A stretch of 22,246 nt of DNA from contig CAJWBY010000066.1 in the NCBI GenBank assembly GCA_913020705.1, forward strand, positions 1-22,246, in the 5' to 3' direction. Both the position numbers and the translations under genes were made by a program. The first letter of the stretch is position 1. Every line of letters starts with the position of its first letter. This DNA comes from an uncultured Colwellia sp. (GTDB lineage Bacteria > Pseudomonadota > Gammaproteobacteria > Enterobacterales > Alteromonadaceae). This document shows, one piece after another, positions 1-7,523 of the stretch. The notes beneath the pieces were generated by a model. That model searched no databases, had not been told where the DNA came from, and saw nothing but the letters and a program-made list of their open reading frames with translations.

Positions 1-1271
1 AAATTAGCTACTTGTTCTTTATTAGCGTTATCTTCAGCTGGGCCTTCTTTTAAAACTTGGCCAAATTCATTCCAAAAGACTTGATACTGCTCTTCATCTT
101 TTTTGCCTAATTTCTCAAGCATTTTAAGAACACGTTTAGTACACCCTTTACGGATTGCTTGCGTAATTTTATTATCTTGTAATATTTCACGAGAAACGTT
201 CAATGGTAAATCGTTTGAATCTAATAAACCTTTTACAAAACGTAAATACGTTGGCATAAACTGTTCTGCGTCATCCATTATGAATACGCGTTGAACAAAT
301 AGCTTTAAACCATGCTGCTTTTCACGGTTATGCATGTCGAACGGTGCTTTACTTGGAATATAAAGTAATGAAGTGTATTCAGTTTTACCTTCTACTTTAT
401 TATGTTCCCATAAAAGAGGGTCGCCAAAGTCATGTGATACATGCTTATAGAACTCTTTATATTCTTCATCAGAAACATCTGACTTTTCACGTGTCCAAAG
501 TGCCGTTGCTTTATTTACAGGTTCCCATAACGCAGGAACAGCATCACGCGCTTCAACAGCATGCGTAGTTACTTTGTCTTCAGCATCTTTAACTTCTGCA
601 ACAGCTTCAACAGCTGGTACTTCTGGCGTTAACATTTCAACAGAAACTGAAATATGATCAGAGTACTTAGTAACAATAGACTTTAAACGCCAATCATCAG
701 CAAATTCTTTTTCTTCTTCTTTTAAATGAAGAATGATATCAGTACCACGATTTGCTTTTTCAATATTAGCGGTTGTAAATTCACCTTCACCAGCACTTGA
801 CCATTCAACACCTTCAGATGCAGAAACTCCGGCTCCACGAGAACGCACAGTCACTGAATCCGCAACGATGAATGCTGAATAAAAACCGACACCAAATTGA
901 CCAATAAGTTGAGAATCTGAAGCTTGATCACCAGAAAGCTGAGAGAAAAACTCAGCAGTGCCAGATTTTGCTATTGTTCCTAAATGATCAACGATTTGGT
1001 CATGTGTCATACCAATACCGTTATCAGAAATTGTAAGGGTATTATTATCTTTATCACAACTTACACGAACGCGTAAATCTCCATCACCTTCATATAAACT
1101 ATCATCTGAAAGCGCTTTAAAGCGTAATTTGTCAGCGGCATCTGCAGCGTTTGAAACTAACTCACGTAAGAAAATTTCTTTATTTGAGTAAAGGGAGTGG
1201 ATCATTAATTTGAGTAACTTAGCGTTATCCGTTGCAAACTGATGATTTTCTTTTTGGCCTGTTTCTGACAT
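1..1271 (-). CDS. htpG: Molecular chaperone HtpG (Hsp90 family), 3' end beyond the window
   Basis: Cytosolic ATP-dependent Hsp90 chaperone. About 423 N-terminal residues are visible; the C-terminal part lies left of base 1. The translation shows the GHKL ATPase signatures in order: a segment with the catalytic Glu (REL, about residue 37) and the Asn of [15 protein letters not shown] near residue 85, and [11 protein letters not shown] near residue 125. The middle domain follows with [24 protein letters not shown] and [13 protein letters not shown], all hallmarks of HtpG. The ATG at 1271 is preceded by AGGAAG at 7 bases, and a sigma-32-like promoter lies about 70 bases upstream. An acidic, Ala/Val/Glu-rich stretch at roughly residues 215-240 lengthens the linker between the N and middle domains compared with the E. 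coli protein as I remember it. Identification is very secure; only the missing C-terminus cannot be judged. Confidence 0.98.
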   Translation of the reverse strand, partial: MSETGQKENHQFATDNAKLLKLMIHSLYSNKEIFLRELVSNAADAADKLRFKALSDDSLYEGDGDLRVRVSCDKDNNTLTISDNGIGMTHDQIVDHLGTIAKSGTAEFFSQLSGDQASDSQLIGQFGVGFYSAFIVADSVTVRSRGAGVSASEGVEWSSAGEGEFTTANIEKANRGTDIILHLKEEEKEFADDWRLKSIVTKYSDHISVSVEMLTPEVPAVEAVAEVKDAEDKVTTHAVEARDAVPALWEPVNKATALWTREKSDVSDEEYKEFYKHVSHDFGDPLLWEHNKVEGKTEYTSLLYIPSKAPFDMHNREKQHGLKLFVQRVFIMDDAEQFMPTYLRFVKGLLDSNDLPLNVSREILQDNKITQAIRKGCTKRVLKMLEKLGKKDEEQYQVFWNEFGQVLKEGPAEDNANKEQVAN

Positions 1272-1342
1272 TTTGATACTTCCTAGGTTTAACTGTTTTA
1301 AAAGCGTACATTCAAAAGCTGAAGAACGCGTTGATAGTTAAC

Positions 1343-1370
1343 ATGTGGGGGTAGTGAAAACGTTTTCAAG
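1343..1370 (-). promoter_or_regulatory. Sigma-32 (heat-shock) type promoter of htpG
   Basis: On the minus strand a -35 box CTTGAAA is followed, after about 14 bases, by a -10 box CCCCACAT. This matches the RpoH consensus (CTTGAAA, 11-15 bases, CCCCATNT) almost perfectly. It lies about 70 bases before the htpG ATG. HtpG is a classical RpoH target, so motif and gene agree. No start-site data support it directly. Confidence 0.85.
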
Positions 1371-1395
1371 CAAAAAATCAAAAAATCTTACATAA

Positions 1396-1649
1396 ACACT
1401 TATCCTGCACTTAGTCTCGTTGATCTTTAATTATATCCTCACTCAATATCCTTCATCACAAGATGATTTACTTTACTTCATTGGGATTATTGCACTTAAA
1501 TATGAACTTTGGTGGATCATTTATGAGGCCCCTTTGTATTAATTATGGGCGCAATCACTGATGCTTATGGTGTTGGACAAGTGGTAGCGCTACTTTACTG
1601 AATCGCGTTAATAAAACACTTTAGCAACTATAATGTGCGCTTTATCTAA
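1396..1649 (+). pseudogene. Decayed membrane-protein fragment
   Basis: This stretch has no intact gene, but two plus-strand frames read like pieces of one small membrane protein. Frame one is open from 1396 to a stop at 1540 and includes YFIGIIALKYELWWIIYEA. A second frame from ATG 1545 reads MGAITDAYGVGQVVALLY, then a TGA at 1599, then IALIKHFSNYN to a stop at 1647. The change of frame around 1540 plus the in-frame TGA, which would be Trp if it were TGG, suggest a decayed gene. I do not recognise the family. Chance reading frames in AT-rich DNA remain possible, and no start codon or ribosome binding site was found. Confidence 0.35.
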
Positions 1650-1803
1650 CAGTCTTTACTGTCAGTTGTGGTATGTTTTTACTCAAATACGAGAAAGTTA
1701 ATTTAATAGTTAATAACAACGTTGCCAATAATTTATAAAATACCTGCCGGTGTCATTGTCTAAAAGACTGACAATATTGCTATTGTTGAATATTCGACTT
1801 CAG

Positions 1804-2889
1804 TTAAAATGAAACTTCTTCACCTTCATTTAATATATGCAAAGGAACTTGGGATCCCATTTTTTTATGCATATGTAACAGTCTTAGCAAAGCAGAGTGT
1901 GAGCTATGGTCACCCATTTTCCAACTTGCATTGCCGTATCCCCAAGGGATCATCACTTTACAATTTAGCTCTTTGGCTGCCACTAATGCATCCTCCGGTG
2001 TGGTATGAACATAACGATACCAAGCACCACTTTCTTTATGAAAATATGAAGCAATTGGCATTAAACACACATCCATATCGCCATAACGTTGTTGAATGTT
2101 TTTAAAGTGTTCTGAATACCCGGTATCGCCAGCAAAAAAGATACGTTGACCTTCGTGTTCAATAACCCAACCTCCCCATAACGCTTTATCATTATCTTCA
2201 TAGAGATAAGGTACCAAGATTCGATTACTAAAATGGTGTGCGGGAACAAAATTGAGCGTAAGTTCACCTAACGCTTTGTGTGAATACCATGCCATTTCAT
2301 TAATACTATAAGCATCATTAGGGAAATGTTCTGCAAAACCTAAAGGGGCAAAATATTGAGTCTTATTCCCAATTTTTTCGATATCATCTTTATTGAAATG
2401 GTCGTAGTGAATATGAGAATACAGAACTGCATCAACATTTTTAATCTCGTTGTCGGAGGGCCAAACGGGTAAATTACGTTCAAAGCCAGTTGATAGCTTA
2501 AAGGCCCAATTTACGGGCCAGTCGAATTGCTTACTTACAGGGTCTATTAATAAAGAACTTCCATCTGGGCTTTTAATATGAAAACTTGCGTGTCCGAGCC
2601 AACGAAAAGTAAAACCTGTATTTACTTTTGCAAGGTTTTGTTTACCTATAAAATGACAATTTTCTGCTGGTGATTCACATTCAACTAAAGGTGAAGGTTC
2701 ATAACAATTTTCTTCACAGGTAATTTGATAATTTTTCTTTTCAGGATACAAATTGGAAAAACGTAGAGGATCCGTTGATTTTTTCTTATATTTTATAATA
2801 GAGTCAGTTTGCTCAATACGAGTAACCTGATTATTCGAGGTACACCCCATAACGAAAAGAAAGCTGAGTATTATACTAATTTGTCGCAA
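1804..2889 (-). CDS. MBL-fold metal-dependent hydrolase, lipoprotein (NAPE-PLD/UlaG-like)
   Basis: A 361-residue protein with a lipoprotein signal: a hydrophobic run and the lipobox VMGC, with Cys16 as the lipidation site, so it should be membrane-anchored on the periplasmic side. The metallo-beta-lactamase core starts near residue 95 (RWLGHASFHI). It carries the metal motif SHIHYDH (His159, His161, Asp163, His164), a further PAHHFS near 217-221, FFAGDTGYS with Asp255, and a late YVHTTPEDA with His295. This arrangement fits the family related to N-acylphosphatidylethanolamine phospholipase D and UlaG; the substrate is unknown. Between signal and core lies a segment with four cysteines (58, 62, 71, 78), which could form disulfides in the periplasm. 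The start is TTG at 2889, supported by AAGGGA 8 bases upstream. It lies between recR and htpG on the same strand. Confidence 0.85.
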   Translation of the reverse strand: MRQISIILSFLFVMGCTSNNQVTRIEQTDSIIKYKKKSTDPLRFSNLYPEKKNYQITCEENCYEPSPLVECESPAENCHFIGKQNLAKVNTGFTFRWLGHASFHIKSPDGSSLLIDPVSKQFDWPVNWAFKLSTGFERNLPVWPSDNEIKNVDAVLYSHIHYDHFNKDDIEKIGNKTQYFAPLGFAEHFPNDAYSINEMAWYSHKALGELTLNFVPAHHFSNRILVPYLYEDNDKALWGGWVIEHEGQRIFFAGDTGYSEHFKNIQQRYGDMDVCLMPIASYFHKESGAWYRYVHTTPEDALVAAKELNCKVMIPWGYGNASWKMGDHSSHSALLRLLHMHKKMGSQVPLHILNEGEEVSF

Positions 2890-2982
2890 ATCATTAATCC
2901 CTTCGATTAAAATGAGTATTATTTAGGATATGTGTACTCATTAATTATATTAACTATGATATGTCACATTTATTCACAAACA

Positions 2983-3588
2983 CTAAAAACTATAATTTTT
3001 ACGTCCTGATAACGCATGCGATAGCGTATTACCATCTACATATTCTAATTCTCCGCCGACAGGCACCCCGTGAGCAATACGAGAAATGATCACTTGATGT
3101 TTTTTAGCCAGTTCTGCAATAAAGTGTGCGGTAGCTTCACCTTCAACTGTAGGGTTGGTTGCTAAAATTATTTCTTTAAATTGCTTAGTTACCAATTGGT
3201 CTTCTAGAATGTCTAAGCCAAGATCGTCTGGTCCTATACCGTCAAGGGGTGATAAATGCCCCATCAAAATGAAATATCTACCTTGGAATTCCCCCGTTTG
3301 TTCTATCGCTATAACATCGCCTGGGCTTTCGACAATACAAAGCTGTTGGTTGATAAGGCGCTTGGCACTTTGACAAATATCACAGGTTTCATCTTCAGTG
3401 AAATTGCGACATTGTGAACAATGACCAATGTTTTCCATTGCCATCTTTAATGTTCCGGCAAGTTTAGCGCCCCCGATACGATTTCGCTCGAGTAAATGAA
3501 ACGCCATTCGTTGTGCTGATTTAGCGCCAACCCCCGGTAAACATTTAAGTGAATTGATTAACTCTTGAACAAGTGGACTAAATTTCAT
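2983..3588 (-). CDS. recR: Recombination mediator protein RecR
   Basis: RecR works with RecF and RecO to load RecA at single-stranded gaps. The 201-residue length is typical. The order of domains is canonical: an N-terminal helix-hairpin-helix ([18 protein letters not shown], about 16-33), a C4 zinc finger (Cys57, Cys60, Cys69, Cys72), a Toprim domain beginning near [10 protein letters not shown], the NPTVEGEAT segment, and a C-terminal [12 protein letters not shown] region. The ATG at 3588 is preceded by AAGG (in CAACCTTAAC on the plus strand). In enterobacteria recR follows dnaX and ybaB. Here the upstream neighbour is a divergent MFS gene, so that linkage is broken. Confidence 0.97.
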   Translation of the reverse strand: MKFSPLVQELINSLKCLPGVGAKSAQRMAFHLLERNRIGGAKLAGTLKMAMENIGHCSQCRNFTEDETCDICQSAKRLINQQLCIVESPGDVIAIEQTGEFQGRYFILMGHLSPLDGIGPDDLGLDILEDQLVTKQFKEIILATNPTVEGEATAHFIAELAKKHQVIISRIAHGVPVGGELEYVDGNTLSHALSGRKNYSF

Positions 3589-3730
3589 AACAACCTTAAC
3601 AACAAAATGGGTCTGATTTACAACGAACGCAGTTTATCATTTGGTTAATAAAAACCAACATAAATTATTATCTCCCTAAGAAAATAATACGTTATGATGT
3701 GTGGAGAATAATTATCATAAATGAACTGCT

Positions 3731-4999
3731 ATGTTATCCAATATCATTATCACCCTCGCATTATTATTTATTTGTGCCTTTTTCTTATCACGATATTTCA
3801 TCTTGCCAAGAAATATCTGGTTATTATTTGTTGCTCAACCATTAGTGATGGCAGCGTCTCCAGTCATTGTTTTCATTGGTGGTATATTGTCAACCAGTAT
3901 GGCAAGTGATCCATCTCTAGCGACACTTCCTGTAACGGTAATGATTTTAGGTGTCGCATGTGGCGCTATTCCTGCTGCGATGCTTGCAAAAAATAAAGGC
4001 CGTCGATTTGCAATATTTACCGGCTATAGCTGTGGTTTACTTGCTACATTAACAGCGATGGTATCTGCGCTTATTTCCAACTTTGAACTTTTTGTGTTCT
4101 CAGGTTTACTCTTTGGTATTAGTACTTCCTTTATTCAACAGTTACGTTTCGCAGCAATCGAAAGTATAAAAGATGATAAAGATATTCCTACTGTGTTATC
4201 AATCCTCATGCTGAGTGGAATATTTTCTGCGTTTTTAGGACCTGAGATTGCTGTGGCAGCTAAAGATTGGTTAGTTTCTCCACATGGCTATGCAGGGTCA
4301 TTTTTAGTTTTAGCAGGGTTAATCGTTTGTGCCATGATTATCATGCTGAGCTTTAAAAATACACAGATTGAAAATAACCAAGAAGTCGGTGAGACTCGTC
4401 CGTTAAGTGAAATTATAAAGCAACCTATTTTCATTATTGCGATATTATCTGCAGCAATTGGTTTCGCGTTAATGAGTTATTTAATGACCGCTACACCTCT
4501 CAGTATGCACCAAATGCATGGTCATAGTTTAAATGACACAAAGTGGGTTATTCAGAGCCACATTGCAGCGATGTTTATCCCATCTCTTTTTACCGCGTGG
4601 TTAGTTAAAAAAATTGGCTTAAAAAGCTTAATGCTCATTGGTACAGTTATTTATGCGATAGTCACTGTAGTCGCACTTTCTGGCGAACAAGTCGTACATT
4701 ACTGGTGGGCACTTATTTTATTAGGCATTGGTTGGAATTTTTTATTTTTAACCGGTACAACTTTACTTCCACAAAGTTATAAGCCAAGTGAACGTCACAA
4801 GGTGCAAGCGATTAATGATTTTATTATTTTTGGATTACAAGCAACCGCATCGTTATTAGCTGGTTGGGTTTTATTTAAAGCTGGCTGGAATATGGTAGTA
4901 ATTACAAGTATGCCATTTATCGCGATATTGTTTGCCGTGACCTGGTTTTATTATATTAAAGACAGAAAAAAAGCTGCCGATATGGCAGCTCAATCATAG
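3731..4999 (+). CDS. Major facilitator superfamily transporter
   Basis: A 422-residue integral inner-membrane protein with about 12 hydrophobic segments and a cytosolic loop near residues 215-235 (FKNTQIENNQEVGE) between the two halves, as expected for MFS. A conserved-looking positive loop AKNKGRRFA (about 83-91) between segments corresponds to the MFS loop 2-3 motif. The C-terminal half contains GIGWNFLFLTGTTLL and ERHKVQAINDF, which I associate with a group of MFS proteins of uncertain substrate; some relatives are labelled riboflavin or drug transporters, a weak link. The N-terminal 24 residues form an extra hydrophobic stretch ahead of LPRNIWLLFVAQ, where relatives tend to start, and the Shine-Dalgarno is poor, so the start is uncertain. 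The gene's last codons contain the terminator of the convergent operon. Confidence 0.85.
   Translation: MLSNIIITLALLFICAFFLSRYFILPRNIWLLFVAQPLVMAASPVIVFIGGILSTSMASDPSLATLPVTVMILGVACGAIPAAMLAKNKGRRFAIFTGYSCGLLATLTAMVSALISNFELFVFSGLLFGISTSFIQQLRFAAIESIKDDKDIPTVLSILMLSGIFSAFLGPEIAVAAKDWLVSPHGYAGSFLVLAGLIVCAMIIMLSFKNTQIENNQEVGETRPLSEIIKQPIFIIAILSAAIGFALMSYLMTATPLSMHQMHGHSLNDTKWVIQSHIAAMFIPSLFTAWLVKKIGLKSLMLIGTVIYAIVTVVALSGEQVVHYWWALILLGIGWNFLFLTGTTLLPQSYKPSERHKVQAINDFIIFGLQATASLLAGWVLFKAGWNMVVITSMPFIAILFAVTWFYYIKDRKKAADMAAQS
4964..4990 (-). terminator. Intrinsic terminator of the DUF2975-HTH-barrel operon, inside the MFS gene
   Basis: Read on the minus strand, a perfect 7-bp stem (AGCTGCC, five-base loop, GGCAGCT) is followed directly by seven T residues. 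It lies 34 bases past the stop of the outer-membrane protein gene. The whole structure falls within the final codons of the convergent MFS gene, specifying the KKAADMAAQ part of its C-terminus. On the plus strand the A-run precedes the stem, so it is directional. Confidence 0.85.
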
Positions 5000-5023
5000 T
5001 TCAACAATCTGTTTATGAAGTAA

Positions 5024-5587
5024 TTACAAACTGTTGTCATTATCTGAAAGACCAAAACCAATAGAAAAGGTTATGTCATTAGCGACTTCAAACTCTAAAC
5101 CTGTTATCGCTTTATAGGCAATATCATTATTTTTATCTTCACCAAAAAGTGTACCGTGGTTCGTTTTTACCACACCAACAGCTAGCTCTATGAAAGGAGA
5201 TACTTTTTCACTTAAGCTTACATAGTTAAAGCGTGATGTTGCCCATAATCCTAGCGCTTCATAGTTTCCTGAAAAAGATTGTTCTTGAGAAAAGTTATTC
5301 GCTCTGTCATTTTCAACAAAACCACTAAAATGCGTTTTAGCATAATGAAGCGAAATTTCATTCGATAATTGCCAATCTTCATTTAATTGATATTTTTTCC
5401 CTAAACCGAAAAAAATTTCAGGTACTAAATCAATTTCAGTATGACTTAGATCTAAATTTGCTAAATTGTCATAGTGATTTAGGCCAAGGCCAACAAATTT
5501 ATAATATTCGTTACCTGTTGCCATCGCCGTGAAACTAGCTGCGAAGGAAGTAGAGGCAATAATAATCTTTAAATAGTTTTTCATCAT
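5024..5587 (-). CDS. Small outer-membrane beta-barrel protein
   Basis: A 187-residue exported protein with a signal peptide (hydrophobic run ending in FTAMA, cleavage before TGNEYY). The mature part alternates polar and hydrophobic residues in strands such as WQLSNEISLHYA, EALGLWATSRFNYV, FIELAVGVV and AYKAITGLEFEV, as in opacity- or OmpA-type eight-stranded barrels. The protein ends in GFGLSDNDNSL without the terminal aromatic residue usual for Bam-assembled barrels, so the last strand may be missing. It is the last gene of a three-gene operon, 10 bases after the HTH stop. Two consecutive ATGs (5587 and 5584) are present; AAGGA fits the second better (6 bases). A terminator follows 34 bases after the stop. 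Function unknown. Confidence 0.75.
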   Translation of the reverse strand: MMKNYLKIIIASTSFAASFTAMATGNEYYKFVGLGLNHYDNLANLDLSHTEIDLVPEIFFGLGKKYQLNEDWQLSNEISLHYAKTHFSGFVENDRANNFSQEQSFSGNYEALGLWATSRFNYVSLSEKVSPFIELAVGVVKTNHGTLFGEDKNNDIAYKAITGLEFEVANDITFSIGFGLSDNDNSL

Positions 5588-5597
5588 GATTCCTTAT

Positions 5598-5801
5598 TTA
5601 TTCGTCTTCTTCATAAAGTAAAATATCACCCGGCTGACATTCTAGCGTTTTGCATATCGCTTCAAGTGTTGAGAATCGTATTGCTTTTGCTCGCCCACTT
5701 TTAAGCACTGACAAATTTTGTGCTGTTATACCTACTGACAGAGCAAGATCGTTTAATTTCATTTTTCGCCTCGCCAACATGACGTCCAACTCAATAATCA
5801 T
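5598..5801 (-). CDS. YozG-like Cro/CI-family HTH transcriptional regulator
   Basis: A small DNA-binding protein made almost entirely of a Cro/CI helix-turn-helix: LDVMLARRKMKLNDLALSVG, then ITAQNLSVLKSGRAKAIRFS as the turn and recognition helix, then TLEAICKTLECQPGDILLYE. These small regulators are typically encoded beside DUF2975 membrane proteins, as here. Two starts are possible: a GTG at 5807 that shares its G with the TAG stop of the preceding gene, or the ATG at 5801, preceded by GGTGA at 10 bases. I prefer 5801 because relatives start with a Met-Ile-Ile sequence. Either way translation is probably coupled to the upstream gene. The DUF2975 partner is likely its functional companion, by inference from the pairing. 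Confidence 0.88.
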   Translation of the reverse strand: MIIELDVMLARRKMKLNDLALSVGITAQNLSVLKSGRAKAIRFSTLEAICKTLECQPGDILLYEEDE

Positions 5802-5806
5802 AGCCA

Positions 5807-6400
5807 CTAGATCACCAATTCCTGTTCTTGATGCAAACTAGTTGCTTCGTTCATAATCCAAGCTATTACGTATATGACTAAACCTATTAATAAAAGCCTT
5901 AACTCATCGGAGCCTAAGCTCATGTATATAGCTAATGAATCGGAGGCGCCTGAAAACCTTAAAACTAAAGTTACAACTACCGGATATAAAAGCTTTAATG
6001 CAATCCAAGCAAGGAGCACAGTACCAATATTCTTAATACATTGGATATTCGCTGTGGTAAAAATCAATCCATGTTGATATAAGCCAAATAATTTAAACAA
6101 AGATAAATAAAGAAGAATGCTAGGTAATAAATCTGCACTACCTAAAATAAGCAAAGTGTTAAAACCTTCATCACTTAAGGCTTGAGCTAAATCTTCCCAG
6201 CTTCCCGAGAAATCAATATTTACTGCTGAAGTGAAAAAATAGAAATGTTCAGAAAGCTCAAATGTTGTTCCACCAACGTTATTACTGAACATCAGTAATA
6301 ACGTATAGCTTATAATTTGCATAAGAAGAAAGAGCGCGACTAATGCACGCACTATTTTACTGACGGTTGGAATACTCTGGTGCTGAAACATAAAACTCAT
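5807..6400 (-). CDS. DUF2975 domain membrane protein
   Basis: A 197-residue inner-membrane protein with four hydrophobic segments: about residues 15-37 (IVRALVALFLLMQIISYTLLLMF), 92-112 (LLILGSADLLPSILLYLSLF), 125-148 (IGTVLLAWIALKLLYPVVVTLV) and 170-187 (LLLIGLVIYVIAWI). The short loop FKLFGLYQHGLIFTTANIQCIKNIG between segments two and three is typical of DUF2975. The biochemical role of the family is unknown. It is the first gene of the operon with the HTH regulator (one-base overlap) and the barrel protein. The pairing of DUF2975 with a YozG-type regulator is a recurring arrangement. The ATG at 6400 lacks a clear Shine-Dalgarno; Met4 is an alternative. Confidence 0.85.
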   Translation of the reverse strand: MSFMFQHQSIPTVSKIVRALVALFLLMQIISYTLLLMFSNNVGGTTFELSEHFYFFTSAVNIDFSGSWEDLAQALSDEGFNTLLILGSADLLPSILLYLSLFKLFGLYQHGLIFTTANIQCIKNIGTVLLAWIALKLLYPVVVTLVLRFSGASDSLAIYMSLGSDELRLLLIGLVIYVIAWIMNEATSLHQEQELVI

Positions 6401-6497
6401 AATGTGAATTCATTCAATAAGCTTAATGTAGCATAAAACAAACAAATAACAATCAACTTTTACCGTAAAACGATAAAACCAACATCCCTCGCATTAA

Positions 6498-7415
6498 TTA
6501 TGGTACAGCTTGACCATTTCTCGCTTCAAATAACCGATACCAATCTTCCCGACTATAACTAAGTTCTAGTGCAAGCTTTGCAGCAACGATACGCTCTGGT
6601 GTTGTAGAACCAATAATTGGAAATATGTCAGCCGGATGCAATAACAACCAAGCCAGAATAACTTGCCAAGCTTCACAGCCATATTTTTGTGCCTGCAGCG
6701 TTAACTCACCTGCAATACGTTGTTTATCTTCCTCAGAGAATGTATTTCCCCAAGCATCGTAAGCAACGCCACCCAATGGACACCAAGCAATCGGTGATAT
6801 ACTATTTTGTTGACATTGATCCAATGTTCCATCATTAAGTGCATCAATATTATGAATATTAATTTCCACCTGATTAACTAATAACGGTGAATCTAAAACA
6901 CTCTGTAACATAGATATTTGTGATGGCTTGAAATTACTGACGCCAAAATGTGCCACTTTACCACTTGCTTTAAGTTGGTTAAATGTTTCAGCAACTTCGT
7001 GAATATCAAATAAATAATCTGGACGATGCAATAGAAAAAGATCAAGTTGCTCTATATTTAGGCGCTTTAAAGAGCCTTCAACACTCGATAAAATATAATC
7101 TTTACTAAAATCATAACGGGTTGGCGCATATAAGTTTTCATCGTTTTTCGGTCGAATACTTGCTTTGGAAGTTATAAGCATTTGTTCGCGCAATTGAGGC
7201 GATTGCTTTAACAACTCTCCAAATAATTGTTCACTTGCACCGCCACCATAAATATCAGCATGGTCAAAATGATTATATCCCGCATCAATCGCACTATGAA
7301 CAGCAAGCTTACCCTTAGCAATATCATTAACTGATTGATCACCTGCAATTCGCATACAACCATAGACTAATCGTGAAGACTGAAGTTCGCTATTACCTAA
7401 ACTATAATTTTTCAT
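6498..7415 (-). CDS. Aldo/keto reductase (YdhF-like)
   Basis: A 305-residue NADPH-dependent aldo/keto reductase with a (beta/alpha)8 barrel. The catalytic tetrad is visible: Asp51 in FDHADIYGG, Tyr56, Lys84 in ITSKAS and His130 in LLHRPD. Further family signatures are HFGVSNF near 157-163, NQVEINIHN, PIAWCPLGG and a C-terminal PIIGSTTPERI, which contacts the cofactor phosphate. The sequence resembles E. coli YdhF in the HADIYGG and LIHRPD blocks. The physiological substrate is unknown. It is transcribed divergently from lgt, with about 108 bases between them, and appears to be monocistronic. Confidence 0.9.
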   Translation of the reverse strand: MKNYSLGNSELQSSRLVYGCMRIAGDQSVNDIAKGKLAVHSAIDAGYNHFDHADIYGGGASEQLFGELLKQSPQLREQMLITSKASIRPKNDENLYAPTRYDFSKDYILSSVEGSLKRLNIEQLDLFLLHRPDYLFDIHEVAETFNQLKASGKVAHFGVSNFKPSQISMLQSVLDSPLLVNQVEINIHNIDALNDGTLDQCQQNSISPIAWCPLGGVAYDAWGNTFSEEDKQRIAGELTLQAQKYGCEAWQVILAWLLLHPADIFPIIGSTTPERIVAAKLALELSYSREDWYRLFEARNGQAVP

Positions 7416-7523
7416 TACAAATTTGCTCTCGTTTTATCGCTAATTGACTGACATAATAGCGGCTTTATAGTTGTTGTTCATCAATAACTCATTCATTGCA
7501 TACGTATAAATAAGGTTTTTTCA

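Noticed and set aside
3721..3909. 62-codon frame overlapping the start of the MFS gene
   Set aside because: Out of frame with the transporter, and the sequence is not protein-like; retained MFS frame has clear membrane segments.
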